Part shown: positions 9,544 to 19,195 of the stretch, one piece after another | How positions within the stretch are numbered: the stretch's first letter is position 1 | Layout: every line of letters starts with the position of its first letter | Source: Bacteroides coprosuis DSM 18011 | GTDB taxonomy: Bacteria; Bacteroidota; Bacteroidia; Bacteroidales; Bacteroidaceae | Direction: 5' to 3' | Assembly (NCBI GenBank): GCA_000212915.1 | Contig: CM001167.1 | Location: forward strand, 1,914,780 to 1,978,779 | Length of the DNA: 64,000 nucleotides | Notes under the pieces: generated by a model | Seen by the model: the letters and a program-made list of their open reading frames with translations, nothing else | What the model was told of the DNA's origin: nothing | Databases searched by the model: none | Position numbers and translations under genes: made by a program

Positions 9544-9913
9544 CGGCACTTTATTGTTTAATTCTATATAGTAAATGCAGATAAATGTATTATACTGCAC
9601 CACTTTCAATTCTTTTTTTATATTATTTTCAGTTTTATTTGTAATCATCAGTATATCAATAGAATAATAGATTAAAATATTATTAAATAATCTTTTTTGT
9701 AGAGTAAGTACATCTCGTTTAAATTAGCATTGAGACGGATTCTATTTTGATTTGATAATAGAAATGTAACATCTCATTCTTTTTTAAGAAATACAGATCA
9801 ATTGCTGAGCTATATCTTTGGTAAAAAAATAAGAATATAATTCCTTTGCTGAGGGTTATTGCTTAATTTTATAAATAAGCAGTAATTGCCCTATATAAAG
9901 ACAATACATACCT

Positions 9914-11191
9914 ATGAACGAAGTTCTTATTATTCTTGGACTGATTCTTTTGAATGGAGTCTTCTCAATGTCAGAAATAGCCTTAATATCTGCACGGAAA
10001 TCTCGTCTTACTACCGATATAAAAAAAGGGAATAAAGGTGCTCAATCGGCACTGAAGCTAGCCAGTCAGCCTGATCGTTTTCTATCGACGGTGCAGATCG
10101 GTATTACACTTATTGGTATCCTTACAGGTATCTATTCGGGAAGGACTTTGGCTGTTACTTTTGCTGATATGTTATTAGATTGGGGTATAAAAGCGAGTAT
10201 TGCCCCTAGTCTAGCTCAAGGGGTTATCGTAGTAATAGTAACTTATCTAATCTTGATTTTTGGCGAACTACTGCCCAAACGTATTGGTATGGCTGCTCCA
10301 GAAAATATTTCAAAAGGAGTAGCACGTCCTATGTATATTATTTCATTAATAACCTCTCCTTTTGTGTGGCTACTCTCTAAAAGCACCAGCCTTATTTTTA
10401 AACTTCTAAATATAAATGAATCATCAAGTAAGATCACTGAAGAAGAAATTAAATCGATTATTCAAGAAGGAACGGATGAAGGGGAAGTACAGCCGATGGA
10501 ACAAGATATTATGGAACGAGTATTTGCATTGGGTGATATGCGAATAAACTCTATTATGACGCATAGAAATGAGGTTGTATGGTTTGATTCACAGATGACC
10601 ATTGCTCAGGCCAAGCAAGTAATGTATGAGGATATCTACGAGCTTTATCCTGTTGCTAATGGTGATCTAAACCATGTAAAAGGGGTGGTTTCCTTGAAAG
10701 ACCTTGTGTTACACATGGATCAGCCCCATCTTAAATTGGAACACATTATTACCCCGATAACCTATTTTCATGAAGGTCTTACTGTATATAAAGCTTTAGA
10801 GCAAATGAAGCAACAAAACATCAGTAGAGCTCTGGTTTTTGATGAATGGGGAAGTTGTAAGGGGATTATTACCTTGAAAGATATTTTTGAAGGCTTGGTA
10901 GGCGATGTCATGGAAGCCGACGAAGAGCCAATGATTATAAAAAGAAAAGAAAAAGAAGGTTGGCTGGTTGATGGACAATGTCCCATCTACGATTTCTTAG
11001 AACATTTTGAAAGAGAAGATTTATATGAAGTAACAGATTACCTTACACTTGCTGGATTGATATTGAAAGACTTACAACACATTCCTCAAAGTGGAGAATC
11101 CATATCATGGAATGGGTTCCACCTTGAAGTGGTAGATATGGATGGATCTCGTATTGATAAAGTGCTAGTAACACTTTCCTCTCACAAATAA
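9914..11191 (+). CDS. Hemolysin C / CorC-type CNNM-CBS membrane protein
   Basis: Integral inner-membrane protein of the CNNM/CorC family (often annotated TlyC or hemolysin), linked to Mg2+ or other divalent-cation homeostasis. The first 190 residues hold the DUF21/CNNM transmembrane domain with several hydrophobic segments and the conserved LGELLPKRIG stretch. The acidic ITEEEIKSII linker follows, then two CBS motifs (residues about 210-330) and a C-terminal CorC/HlyC domain from about 340. At 425 residues it is full length. The DedA-family gene starts 44 bp downstream, probably in the same transcript. Confidence 0.92.
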   Translation: MNEVLIILGLILLNGVFSMSEIALISARKSRLTTDIKKGNKGAQSALKLASQPDRFLSTVQIGITLIGILTGIYSGRTLAVTFADMLLDWGIKASIAPSLAQGVIVVIVTYLILIFGELLPKRIGMAAPENISKGVARPMYIISLITSPFVWLLSKSTSLIFKLLNINESSSKITEEEIKSIIQEGTDEGEVQPMEQDIMERVFALGDMRINSIMTHRNEVVWFDSQMTIAQAKQVMYEDIYELYPVANGDLNHVKGVVSLKDLVLHMDQPHLKLEHIITPITYFHEGLTVYKALEQMKQQNISRALVFDEWGSCKGIITLKDIFEGLVGDVMEADEEPMIIKRKEKEGWLVDGQCPIYDFLEHFEREDLYEVTDYLTLAGLILKDLQHIPQSGESISWNGFHLEVVDMDGSRIDKVLVTLSSHK

Positions 11192-11235
11192 AACGCTTTT
11201 CTTTTACGACAAAACTATTTTGATAACAAATTCTT

Positions 11236-11874
11236 ATGGATGCAATTATACAGTGGTGCTTAAACCATCTTAATTATTGGGTAGTAACCTTGCTTATGAT
11301 TTTAGAGAACTCCTTGGTTCCTCTACCCTCCGAACTGATTATTACTCCTGCGGCATACCGTGCAGCACAAGGGGAATTAAATGTTTACTTACTTATCTTT
11401 TGTACTACTTTTGGGGCAGTAGTAGGTGCACTCATCAATTATTTATTGGCTATAAAAGTGGGGAGGTACCTTATCTATAAGTTTGCAGATGGTCGTTGGG
11501 GTAAGCTCCTTGGTCTGAGTGAAGCCAAACTACTTACTGTAGAAAAATACTTTATCAAAAGGGGGAAGATTTCGACTTTTCTGGGCAGACTCGTTCCTGC
11601 TGTTCGTCAGTTTATCTCCATCCCTGCAGGTTTGGCTCGCATGAAGCTGTCTTCTTTTCTTATTTATACTGTTTTAGGCTCGGCTCTATGGAATTGTATT
11701 CTCATTGGATTGGGGTACTACCTAGCATATATCGTACCCGAAGATAAGTTAATGGAACAGTTGAGTACGCACAGCTCCATAATAGCCTTCTCTATAGTAG
11801 GATTAATTATTGTGGTTTGGGCAGTAAAGAAGTTGATTCGCAAACTCTTCAAGAAGAAAGTGAAGCAGATGTAG
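11236..11874 (+). CDS. DedA-family membrane protein
   Basis: 212-residue polytopic membrane protein of the DedA/SNARE-associated (VTT domain) family, which includes lipid flippases acting in envelope and membrane-potential homeostasis. Visible markers are the ENSLVPLPSELI segment near residue 25 and the family motif FLGRLVPAVRQFISIPAGLARM near residue 115, followed by two hydrophobic helices and a basic tail. It follows the CNNM protein closely and may be co-transcribed with it. It is convergent with the HAD phosphatase, whose stop lies 10 bp away. Confidence 0.9.
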   Translation: MDAIIQWCLNHLNYWVVTLLMILENSLVPLPSELIITPAAYRAAQGELNVYLLIFCTTFGAVVGALINYLLAIKVGRYLIYKFADGRWGKLLGLSEAKLLTVEKYFIKRGKISTFLGRLVPAVRQFISIPAGLARMKLSSFLIYTVLGSALWNCILIGLGYYLAYIVPEDKLMEQLSTHSSIIAFSIVGLIIVVWAVKKLIRKLFKKKVKQM

Positions 11875-11883
11875 TAGTGCTAC

Positions 11884-12423
11884 TTACTTCCTATTTAGTG
11901 CCAGAACATAATCATCTACATCCATATAATCAATGCCAAAATTCTTAGCACAGAGGTAGTCTGAATCTGAAAACTGCCCTGGCTTACCACTCGCATCCCC
12001 TATCATCAAATAATGCTCTTTGGGCATGTCGGAGTGGTACACTCTCCACTTCTTCACTAAGTTGTCGAGCATACCAGGGTTGGGCTTCCTGAGGAAATCA
12101 GCAGGGTTATTGGATGGAGTAAAGCTATAATCAACCAAGACTTTTCTACCCACAAACCCCTGAATAGCCTCTTTTACATAACTGATTTTAGCATCAAAGG
12201 CAGACATATTGAGCAATCCTCTCTCTATTCCTCCTTGATTGGATACAATAAATAAAAAACCAATGCTCCCATCTTGAGTAATCTGGTCAAAATGAAGTTT
12301 TAAGGCTTTCCATACCTCCATCTTTAGTTTCATATCCCAAATACCCTTTGGAAACGGACTTCCATTTAATGTTTGAATTAATGTTCCATCTAAATCGCAA
12401 AATACAACTCTCTTATTCTTCAT
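11884..12423 (-). CDS. HAD-superfamily phosphatase (HisB-N/PNKP-like)
   Basis: Soluble HAD hydrolase. Motif I is FCDLDGTL just after the start, motif II is FIVSNQGG, and the later acidic motif is MIGDASG. The SNQGG and KPNPGML elements resemble the polynucleotide 3'-phosphatase/histidinol-phosphatase branch (HAD-IIIA). The start is placed at MKNKRVVF; the frame extends to 12468, but the extra 15 residues are hydrophobic and lie upstream of the conserved N-terminus. The substrate is unknown. It is separated from the broken gene on its right by a strong terminator. Confidence 0.82.
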   Translation of the reverse strand: MKNKRVVFCDLDGTLIQTLNGSPFPKGIWDMKLKMEVWKALKLHFDQITQDGSIGFLFIVSNQGGIERGLLNMSAFDAKISYVKEAIQGFVGRKVLVDYSFTPSNNPADFLRKPNPGMLDNLVKKWRVYHSDMPKEHYLMIGDASGKPGQFSDSDYLCAKNFGIDYMDVDDYVLALNRK

Positions 12424-12531
12424 GCTATCTGCCTCTATAATTAAGATTAAAGATAGTAGAACAAACACAGATTGCTTTGGTTCTTTCTCCTTTACAAAGA
12501 GAAGTTATTATTTCTTGCCTGAAACGAAAAA

Positions 12532-12559
12532 AGGTCTGCTATTCAAGTTAGCAGACCTC
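12532..12559 (-). terminator. Terminator of the IS-split gene
   Basis: Stem AGGTCTGCT/AGCAGACCT with a 10-nt loop. On the minus strand it is followed by TTTTTTCG, placed 18 bp after the stop of the broken gene. Confidence 0.85.
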
Positions 12560-12576
12560 TTCTATCTATTTAGATT

Positions 12577-12905
12577 TTAAAACATTCTATCATATTGGTA
12601 TAAATTGAGCAATCTACCGAATGCAAACAACCCATTATCAATCTGTTTTACAGATAAAGTAGGGTATTTATCCATCATGGCATGAATAAAGGGTAGATAA
12701 TATTTCTTGTAAAAACGAATCTTTGCACTATCTGAAAGATGATTGGATATGCATTTATACTGCATCTTGTGCATATAGTTGAATGCTCGATGAATATGCT
12801 GGTCGTAAAGTGGATATTTCAGAGGCTTTAGGATGTGGAGTAAGAAGATAGCCCACACAGCAGAGATCTCGTCAAACTGCTCAAAGAACGACACCCTCTC
12901 ATAAA
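12577..12905 (-). pseudogene. C-terminal part of a hypothetical gene cut by IS256-family insertion
   Basis: About 108 codons beginning TLYERVSFFEQFDEIS and ending at YQYDRMF. The upstream side is cut at the inverted repeat of the IS256-family element. It reads in the same direction as the fragment on the far side of the element, and the two together would make a protein of about 210 residues. The protein is helical and aromatic-rich and no family is recognised. The apparent start inside the IS has no meaning. The gene is expected to be inactive. Confidence 0.75.
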
Positions 12906-14214
12906 GTGTGTAAGTTAAAACAACCGGCTTGGGTAACAAAATAACTCAAGCCGTTGTTGTTTAATAAAAAACTTAAACATTTATGAAAACCGAAGATTTA
13001 ATCCCTGATGAGTTTTTCAAACAATTTAAAACAGGAGAAGAACTCCAAAATTTCCTGAAGTCTATTCAAAAGCGTGGAATCGAAAAGATGCTTGAAGCAG
13101 AGCTAGATGCTCATTTAGATTATGACAAGCATAGCCACAGAAAAGAAGAAAACAGTCGTAATGGCTACTCTACAAAGACCATTAAGACTAGTTATGGTAA
13201 TGATCAAATCAAAGTCCCAAGAGATCGAGATGCGAGCTATAACCCAATGATTATCCCTAAACGAAAAAGTATGGTTGAAGGCTTAGAACACGTTATTGTA
13301 TCTCTTTATGCTAAGGGTATGAGTGTTTCTGATATAGAAGAACAAATTAGAGAGGTGTACAATTTTGATGTCTCTGGGGCGACAATCTCTCGTATCACAG
13401 ATGCCGTAACAACTGATATTGTAGCTTGGCAGAATCGACCATTGGAACCCGTATATCTGATCGTTTGGATGGACGGTATAGTCTTTAAAGTACGAGAAGG
13501 TTCTAAGGTGATTAATAAAACTATTTATATTGCAGTAGGCTTAAGACGTGATGGACTTAAAGAGGTATTAGGTTTATGGCTTGGAAAGAATGAGTCTTCG
13601 TCTTTTTGGATGAGTGTCCTAACAGACCTAAAAGCTCGTGGAACTGAAGATGTTTTAATTACTGCAACGGATAACTTAAATGGATTTACCGATACGATTC
13701 GTACCGTTTTCCCTGAATCTAAGACACAAATCTGCATCGTGCACCAAGTGCGTAATGCTTGCAAATACGTAGTTTGGAAGGATAAGAAACAGTTTACAAC
13801 AGATATGAAGAATATCTATAATGCGCCTAATAAGGAGGCTGCAGCAGCTGCTTTAGAAGATTTATCAGTGAAATGGGAATCCAAGTATTCTTATGCTATA
13901 CAGAGTTGGAGAAAGAACTGGGACGAACTTACTGTCTTCTTTGAATTTCCTCTAGAAATAAGAAAAGTTGTCTATACTACCAACCTAATTGAGAACCTCA
14001 ATGGTAAGATTAGAAAGTATACCAAGAATAAATTATCGTTCCCTACGGATGACTCTGTGATGAAATCAGTATATTTAGCCGTTAGGGAGGCCACTAAGAA
14101 GTGGTCAATGCCCATAAAGAACTGGGGTATTATTTTAAATCAGTTCCTAATTATTTACAAAGAAAGGGTCAGATTATAAAGATAATCCAACCCAAGCTAT
14201 TTTAACTTACACAC
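12906..14214 (+). mobile_element. IS256-family insertion sequence, complete
   Basis: The ends are the inverted repeat GTGTGTAAGTTAAAA on the left and its exact complement on the right, with a further partly matching CTTGGGT block inside each end. The length is 1,309 bp, normal for IS256, with one intact transposase. IS256 elements usually make an 8-9-bp target duplication; none is visible here, so the flanks may have been altered by later deletion or recombination. Confidence 0.88.
12983..14179 (+). CDS. IS256-family transposase
   Basis: 398-residue DDE transposase (mutator type). Typical elements are [18 protein letters not shown] and the [14 protein letters not shown] region in the N-terminus, the catalytic aspartates in [10 protein letters not shown] and [11 protein letters not shown], the IVHQVRN motif, and the C-terminal [16 protein letters not shown] containing the catalytic Glu. 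Length is normal and no frameshift is seen, so the element may still be active. Confidence 0.95.
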   Translation: MKTEDLIPDEFFKQFKTGEELQNFLKSIQKRGIEKMLEAELDAHLDYDKHSHRKEENSRNGYSTKTIKTSYGNDQIKVPRDRDASYNPMIIPKRKSMVEGLEHVIVSLYAKGMSVSDIEEQIREVYNFDVSGATISRITDAVTTDIVAWQNRPLEPVYLIVWMDGIVFKVREGSKVINKTIYIAVGLRRDGLKEVLGLWLGKNESSSFWMSVLTDLKARGTEDVLITATDNLNGFTDTIRTVFPESKTQICIVHQVRNACKYVVWKDKKQFTTDMKNIYNAPNKEAAAAALEDLSVKWESKYSYAIQSWRKNWDELTVFFEFPLEIRKVVYTTNLIENLNGKIRKYTKNKLSFPTDDSVMKSVYLAVREATKKWSMPIKNWGIILNQFLIIYKERVRL

Positions 14215-14528
14215 TTAGTGATACAGTGTCCAAAGAACTGATCTAAGTCGATGTCTTTCTGACTCTTTAGCTTGTTTATTTCATCAATACGATCGATGAT
14301 TTTGTCTTTAACGGTAAGTTCTTTCGATTCACTTTTACTATACCTTCCTCTCCACCTATAAAGTTTCCAAATATTATCTTCCTTGTACTTCTCTCCTTGT
14401 GCATATTTGATGTTGAGGTTATAGTCTTCCATATTGGGATAATCATACAAGTTCGACCAAAACTTTATAAATTGTTCAAAGTCTTCTGCGCTACTCCGTG
14501 ACAGAATAGGTATTTCAATATCTTCCAT
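14215..14528 (-). pseudogene. N-terminal part of the hypothetical gene cut by IS256
   Basis: About 104 codons from MEDIEIPILSRSS to FFGHCITK, after which translation runs into the inverted repeat of the insertion sequence and stops within a few codons. The sequence is acidic with a lysine-rich middle. It pairs with the fragment on the other side of the element. If the host strain lacked the insertion, one ORF of about 210 residues would be expected. Function unknown. Confidence 0.7.
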
Positions 14529-14727
14529 AGTTTAAGTTTGTTGTTGAAATGTCGGCAGAATCTTCAAAAAGAAGATGACATTTCTGGTTTATAATTAGGC
14601 TAAAAAAAAGAATATGCCTTCAGCATACCCTTTATCTATAACACTTTACACCCCTAGTTTTGTTCTTAAAACTACAACAAACTACGAAATACTTAATAAA
14701 AAGGATCAATCGAAGACTGCTATTGAG

Positions 14728-15696
14728 TTACTTCTTCAGAATATATCTCTTCTCCAATTGCGGTAATTGTTTCTTGTACTCTACTTTATTCCATGGTTTC
14801 CCCGTCATCTGTTCCACATATACAGATAGAGGGACCAACCCCAGTTCGTTTCTTCTAACATCTACCTCATCAATATATTTAATAGGATAAACCACTGGTT
14901 CATTCGAATCATCGGGTATAATCTGTGTTCCATATATCTGAGGTCTGTTCTGACGTATTTCAATACGATCAATCAACAAAGCAAAGTTATCTGGACGTAA
15001 CTTACCATTCATAACCGCCTGCTCCATCATCGGTCTATATTTGATTTGAGTATATAAATCGGCATGCTGCATAACCAAGAACAGAGCTAGAGAGGCAGTT
15101 TCTCCAACTTCTTCTGCACCTACCCACCCATAAGTATCCAATATGTGAGTAATCTTTTCATGATTCTCCTTATCAATACTTTTCATTTTTTCAGAAAGTA
15201 GTTTCATTTCTGTAGGTGAATTGGCTTCGCTATATTCTTGTCGTACTTGCTGATCTGAGTATAAAATAGACATTAATTCATTACTCAATGCTTGGTTATA
15301 CTTAACTCTCTTATTCTTTTGTATTTCAAGCAGTTTGGTTTCTATCTTTTTCCATTCCGCTTGCTGTGTTAGCTTTGCAAATTGTGGCGAAACAGTGAAG
15401 AAATTAACTACTTCAGGATTGGGTTCTTTACTATTTAAATACTTTTCTACGTACTGAATAGCAACCTCATACTTCTCTTCCATAGTGGCACACATAGCAG
15501 CAGCCACATAATATTCTACCTTATTGTACCCTTTATCAAAAGCAGATTCATAGGCAGTTAATGCTAGGGAGAACTCTTGTTGGATGACTAGAGAGTCTCC
15601 TTTTGCTATGAGTTTCTCTATTGAAACAGAGTCTGTTTGAGCAAAGCCTAAAGCTGAACCAAAAAGAAGAGCTGTAGATATCAGCATTCTATTCAT
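14728..15696 (-). CDS. Secreted DUF6624-type protein with TPR-like N-terminus
   Basis: 322 residues with a signal peptide (MNRMLISTALLFGSALGFA) and no lipobox Cys, so probably periplasmic. Residues 25-110 look like one or two tetratricopeptide-like helical hairpins (SLALTAYESAFDKGYNKVEYYVAAAMCA). The C-terminal part matches DUF6624: ILDTYGWVGAEEVGETASLALFLVMQHAD followed by QIYGTQI. DUF6624 has no known activity. It is monocistronic, with no close same-strand partner. Confidence 0.75.
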   Translation of the reverse strand: MNRMLISTALLFGSALGFAQTDSVSIEKLIAKGDSLVIQQEFSLALTAYESAFDKGYNKVEYYVAAAMCATMEEKYEVAIQYVEKYLNSKEPNPEVVNFFTVSPQFAKLTQQAEWKKIETKLLEIQKNKRVKYNQALSNELMSILYSDQQVRQEYSEANSPTEMKLLSEKMKSIDKENHEKITHILDTYGWVGAEEVGETASLALFLVMQHADLYTQIKYRPMMEQAVMNGKLRPDNFALLIDRIEIRQNRPQIYGTQIIPDDSNEPVVYPIKYIDEVDVRRNELGLVPLSVYVEQMTGKPWNKVEYKKQLPQLEKRYILKK

Positions 15697-15828
15697 ATCG
15701 TGAAAAATTTAATTTACAACAAATTAAATCAATTTATAGGTGGTATAAAATAAATTGAGGGAGAAGTTAACGAATATAAGGAATCTGTCAACATTATTGA
15801 CACAGAACATCTGCTGACACCATAAAAA

Positions 15829-15865
15829 AAGTGGGCAACAGTAGAGACCATGCTGTTGCCCACTT
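15829..15865 (-). terminator. Rho-independent terminator
   Basis: Perfect 13-bp stem with CTGTTGCCCAC in one arm; on the minus strand it is followed by a run of seven T. It lies downstream of the nuclease-like gene. Confidence 0.88.
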
Positions 15866-15899
15866 ATGCCTTGCATAACACTTCTAATTGTATCGGTCT

Positions 15900-16916
15900 C
15901 TAATGATCTGTATAGTTTAGTTTCTTAACTTTTATATTGCCAAGTTGAGCCAAACCTTCATTGAAGAGATCTATAACTTCGTTTGTTAATAAAGGATGAA
16001 ACTGATCTGCTAAAAGATAACCTTCTATCTTTTTCATTTTATGCTGCTGGTAGTATAAGTGATGGAATCCTCTATTTTGAATATCTTTTTCAATTAACTT
16101 ATTAGGGTACTGCAATCGTCCCTTTGCCAAGAATAATTCCCTACAAATACTAAGATAAAAGAAGAGCTGACTCAGGATACCTATAGTAACTTTTTTATAT
16201 CTTAATTCAAATATTTTGAGCGTATCTTTTTCTATGCCCCACAAGTCAATGCCACTAGCACCGATACTAAATAGGGCTTTGCTCTTATGAATTTTCCCAT
16301 CAAACACCCCAGTTGGTAACTGAGAATAAACATCTGTATCGAGCTTAACTTTTTGTTTAAGGTATTTGTTTAAAGCACTATCATTCTGCACAAAAAGCCA
16401 TTTAACATAGGCTTCCGACCAATCTGAAACACTGCGAAGCTTTTGCTCCGCACTAAACCTCTCCCCCAATCGATCAATGGGCTTTAAAGGATAATTACAA
16501 ATGATGTCGCCTCCAGCCAAAGTCTTTTCAACCTGCTGTACTTCCCAATTCTTAGATTTAGGAATCTTGAACCAAGTGTACATCAATTTAAACATCATAA
16601 TTCTGAACAAAAAACGACGGTAATCATGCGAGTCGGGATTATCAGGGCTTCTCCAATCTAAGTAAACATCTTCGAGTTCCTTGAAGGATGCTTTGATACA
16701 GATAATCCAACTTTCAAAAGCAGCTGAATTGTTTTGAAGATTCTGGAGTACGGGATTGTGTGCATCACTACCTCCTCTAACATTGGCTGTGGGAGCAAGT
16801 ATAATCTGCACATGTAAATTATTCCCTTCGATATTGAATTGGATATCGCGAGGAAAGTTAATATTCTGATTTCCTATTTGGGCTCTTAGTTCTGTTAAGA
16901 TCGTTTTTTTATCCAT
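15900..16916 (-). CDS. Hypothetical protein with PD-(D/E)XK nuclease-like signature
   Basis: About 338 residues from the ATG chosen (MDKKTILTELRAQIG); a longer reading needs GTG at 16943. Around residue 225 the segment SIGASGIDLWGIEKD is followed by KIFELRYKK and a helix GILSQLFFYLSI. This is the D-xn-ExK/R layout of restriction-endonuclease-like folds, with Arg where Lys is usual. The rest is not recognised. The gene stands alone and has its own terminator. It could be an orphan nuclease of a defence or repair system; the fold is a guess from one motif. Confidence 0.6.
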   Translation of the reverse strand: MDKKTILTELRAQIGNQNINFPRDIQFNIEGNNLHVQIILAPTANVRGGSDAHNPVLQNLQNNSAAFESWIICIKASFKELEDVYLDWRSPDNPDSHDYRRFLFRIMMFKLMYTWFKIPKSKNWEVQQVEKTLAGGDIICNYPLKPIDRLGERFSAEQKLRSVSDWSEAYVKWLFVQNDSALNKYLKQKVKLDTDVYSQLPTGVFDGKIHKSKALFSIGASGIDLWGIEKDTLKIFELRYKKVTIGILSQLFFYLSICRELFLAKGRLQYPNKLIEKDIQNRGFHHLYYQQHKMKKIEGYLLADQFHPLLTNEVIDLFNEGLAQLGNIKVKKLNYTDH

Positions 16917-16943
16917 AGCTCTCTCTTTGGTTATATATTCCAC

Positions 16944-17661
16944 TTGGGGAATACATATTATATAACATTATATCATGCCGTAATGTTGTAAAACGATGAA
17001 TAGCAAAGGTCTTTGAGAATAAGCTATTCTCTCATATTAATGGATAAAACATCTCCAAAAGGTATTATTATAAAGGAGATTACTTATGAATAGGTACAAA
17101 AAAAGAGGTCACACTTTCACAAGTACGACCTCCAATCCTATAATAATGAAAAAATTCCAGACTTTCTAGCCCTAGGATCTACTTTATGTTATTATGACTA
17201 ACCGTAAGCCTAGCAGTATCTGGACTTAGCTTTTGAAGTAAACCTTCTAAAAATACTTCTTAGCTTATATATCTAAAAGTACAAGTAACCTTTGTATTTA
17301 CCAAATAATTCTCTATTTAGAATCGAATTAATTTTTATAACATGGCCAAGAAGAGGTTCAAAAGATAAGTTAATAGACATGAAAATTACAAGGTAGTTAC
17401 AAGGAAAGTGTAAAAGAATGATAGAATAAAAGAAAGAGTTAGCTGAGTTAGTATGGGGAGGTTACATAAAACAAACTCTCCCCTACTAACTTTTTACATG
17501 CTAAGAGTACTCATAAACTTAGCATTATGCTACATATTACCTATATTGTGTTCTATAGGTATTCAAATATTTTTACTAAGACTATGTTGAGAATAACATT
17601 GTTTTTAGGAATGGAAACTGAGGAGACTTCTTGTCTCTCATGTGTGTTTAAATAGTGTTCA
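16944..17661. other. AT-rich intergenic region before the island
   Basis: About 700 bp without a supportable gene. It contains a weak hairpin (GAGGTC near 17105 paired with GACCTC near 17127), probably a terminator, and ends at the terminal repeat of the truncated IS982 copy. Confidence 0.5.
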
Positions 17662-18212
17662 ACCCGTTGGCGGAATTAACTGAGTGCATACTTAACTCTT
17701 CCAATCGGGTTGTTGTTACTCTTGTTGATATATTGCAGGATTGTAAAAGCACTAATCTTTCCTATAATTCGTGCAAACAATCCTTTTGTTTCTTTGGCAT
17801 AATTTCTTATTAGCATAAATTGATCGGAAAGTTGAGAAAATACCGTTTCGATTCTCTTTCGAGCTTTTGCAAATGGAATAAACAGCGGTTTCCACTCTTT
17901 CTGATTCAGTCTGTATGGACATTCCAATTTAATGTTGGCTGTTTCAAACAAATCCAGTTGGACTTCTTTACCAATATAACCTCTATCGCCGAAGATGCTG
18001 CAATCATGATATTCCATCTTTACATCTTGAAGATAGTTGATGTCATGCACACAGGCCTTAGTAAGATCATAAGAATGGATAACCCCATTTAAGCCGCAAA
18101 GAGCATGCAATTTATATCCATAGTAATATGTTCCTTGAGATGCACAATAGCCAAAACTCGGTGCTTTTGAGTAATTCATCTTTCCCATTTTACAACGTTT
18201 TCCTCGGGCTAT
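17662..18212 (-). mobile_element. Truncated IS982-family element (left copy)
   Basis: It begins with the same terminal repeat, ACCCGTTGGCGGAATTAA, as the complete copy near 36.3-37.3 kb and is identical by eye to it for about 550 bp. Identity then stops exactly where the ISAon1-type element starts. The other half, coding for the transposase N-terminus, is missing, so this copy cannot move by itself. Confidence 0.9.
17676..18212 (-). pseudogene. IS982-family transposase, C-terminal fragment
   Basis: About 178 residues from ARGKRCKMGKMNYSK to GRVKYALS, matching the C-terminal 55% of the intact transposase near 36.3 kb residue for residue. The first 14 or so residues of the open frame (containing TPPTFAGDP) derive from the neighbouring ISAon1-type end and are not part of the protein. 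It lacks the first catalytic Asp. Confidence 0.88.
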
Positions 18213-18246
18213 GGGATCACCTGCAAAAGTAGGGGGAGTAGTATTA

Positions 18247-19119
18247 TTAAGCAAATAGCTTAGTCACTCTAAATAGGAAGAAACTAATATCTGTCACTCC
18301 CCTTAGTTGAGTTCTAAAAGCTTTTAGTTTAGCGTTAAAACTCTCTGCAAAAGCATTTGTTGATCGATTCTTGAAGAAGTTTAATAATTCATCATAGTGT
18401 GAATAAATTGTTCCTGCAATACTCTTAAAGGAATGAAAAGCAGCTTTCTCTGCTTTATTATACCATTTGGCAAAAGAAAGTCTTGCTGCATCTTTAATTG
18501 TTTTACGATTAAAAATTGATCGAAGCCCTTGAGATAGGCTATAGGCTTCTTTTAAATTAGGGTATTGTGCGAAAAGAATATTAGCTCTTTCTTTTTGCTT
18601 ATCAGACCATTTGTCTGGAGATTTAAAAAGAAGATATCGTCCTCTTGCTAGTAATTGTTTCTTCGTATCTCCATTACTAAAAAGTAGAGGTTTATAGGTC
18701 TTCCCTGCCCACTTAGCTTGCTTAATGGCTTCATTTTCTTCTTCAATTGCTTCCCATCTGTGTTTTACTCGTACCTCTTGCACTGCTTCATTGGCTAGTT
18801 TCTGTAGATGAAATCGGTCAATTACCCGACAAGCTTTAGGAAAACACACGCGAGCTATTTTATTCATACTATTAGCCATATCTAATGTGATCTCCTTGAC
18901 TTGCCATCTTAAACTCTCAGGCATCTTCATTAATACCTGGATAATTTTATCTGATTGAACACCAGCAATAATAGCTACTATGGTGTCCTGTTTCCCTTTA
19001 TTAGTGGGATTACTTAATATGGTATATAAGTCTCCATTGGTCATAGAGGTTTCATCGATGCAGAGTCGTGGAGAAATATTCTCTGGAAACAAAAGCCAAT
19101 CTGTTGCATGATCTTTCAT
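18247..19119 (-). CDS. ISAon1-type transposase, catalytic ORF B
   Basis: 290 residues with the DDE domain of ISL3-like transposases: LCIDETSM, ITLDMANSM followed by RVIDRFHLQKL, and the C-terminal NAFAESFNAKLKAFR with the catalytic Glu. Coding sense continues upstream of this ATG in the same frame (AICHINGDALERHYKEH) to the end of ORF A. The full product may therefore come from a +1 shift near the CTCTCTTGA end of ORF A. Confidence 0.88.
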   Translation of the reverse strand: MKDHATDWLLFPENISPRLCIDETSMTNGDLYTILSNPTNKGKQDTIVAIIAGVQSDKIIQVLMKMPESLRWQVKEITLDMANSMNKIARVCFPKACRVIDRFHLQKLANEAVQEVRVKHRWEAIEEENEAIKQAKWAGKTYKPLLFSNGDTKKQLLARGRYLLFKSPDKWSDKQKERANILFAQYPNLKEAYSLSQGLRSIFNRKTIKDAARLSFAKWYNKAEKAAFHSFKSIAGTIYSHYDELLNFFKNRSTNAFAESFNAKLKAFRTQLRGVTDISFFLFRVTKLFA

Positions 19120-19195
19120 TTGCCAATTCTTATATGAACTTAGATGCTCCTTATAATGTCGTTCTAAAGCATCCCCATTTATATGGCAAATAGCC

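Noticed and set aside
9558-9648. Longer N-terminus for the DUF4377 lipoprotein.
   Set aside because: It would place 35 polar and mixed residues before a perfect lipoprotein signal peptide; the internal ATG is far better.
17676-18254. Apparent complete 192-residue ORF with its own start.
   Set aside because: The first residues come from the end of the ISAon1-type element; the rest is an exact fragment of the IS982-type transposase.
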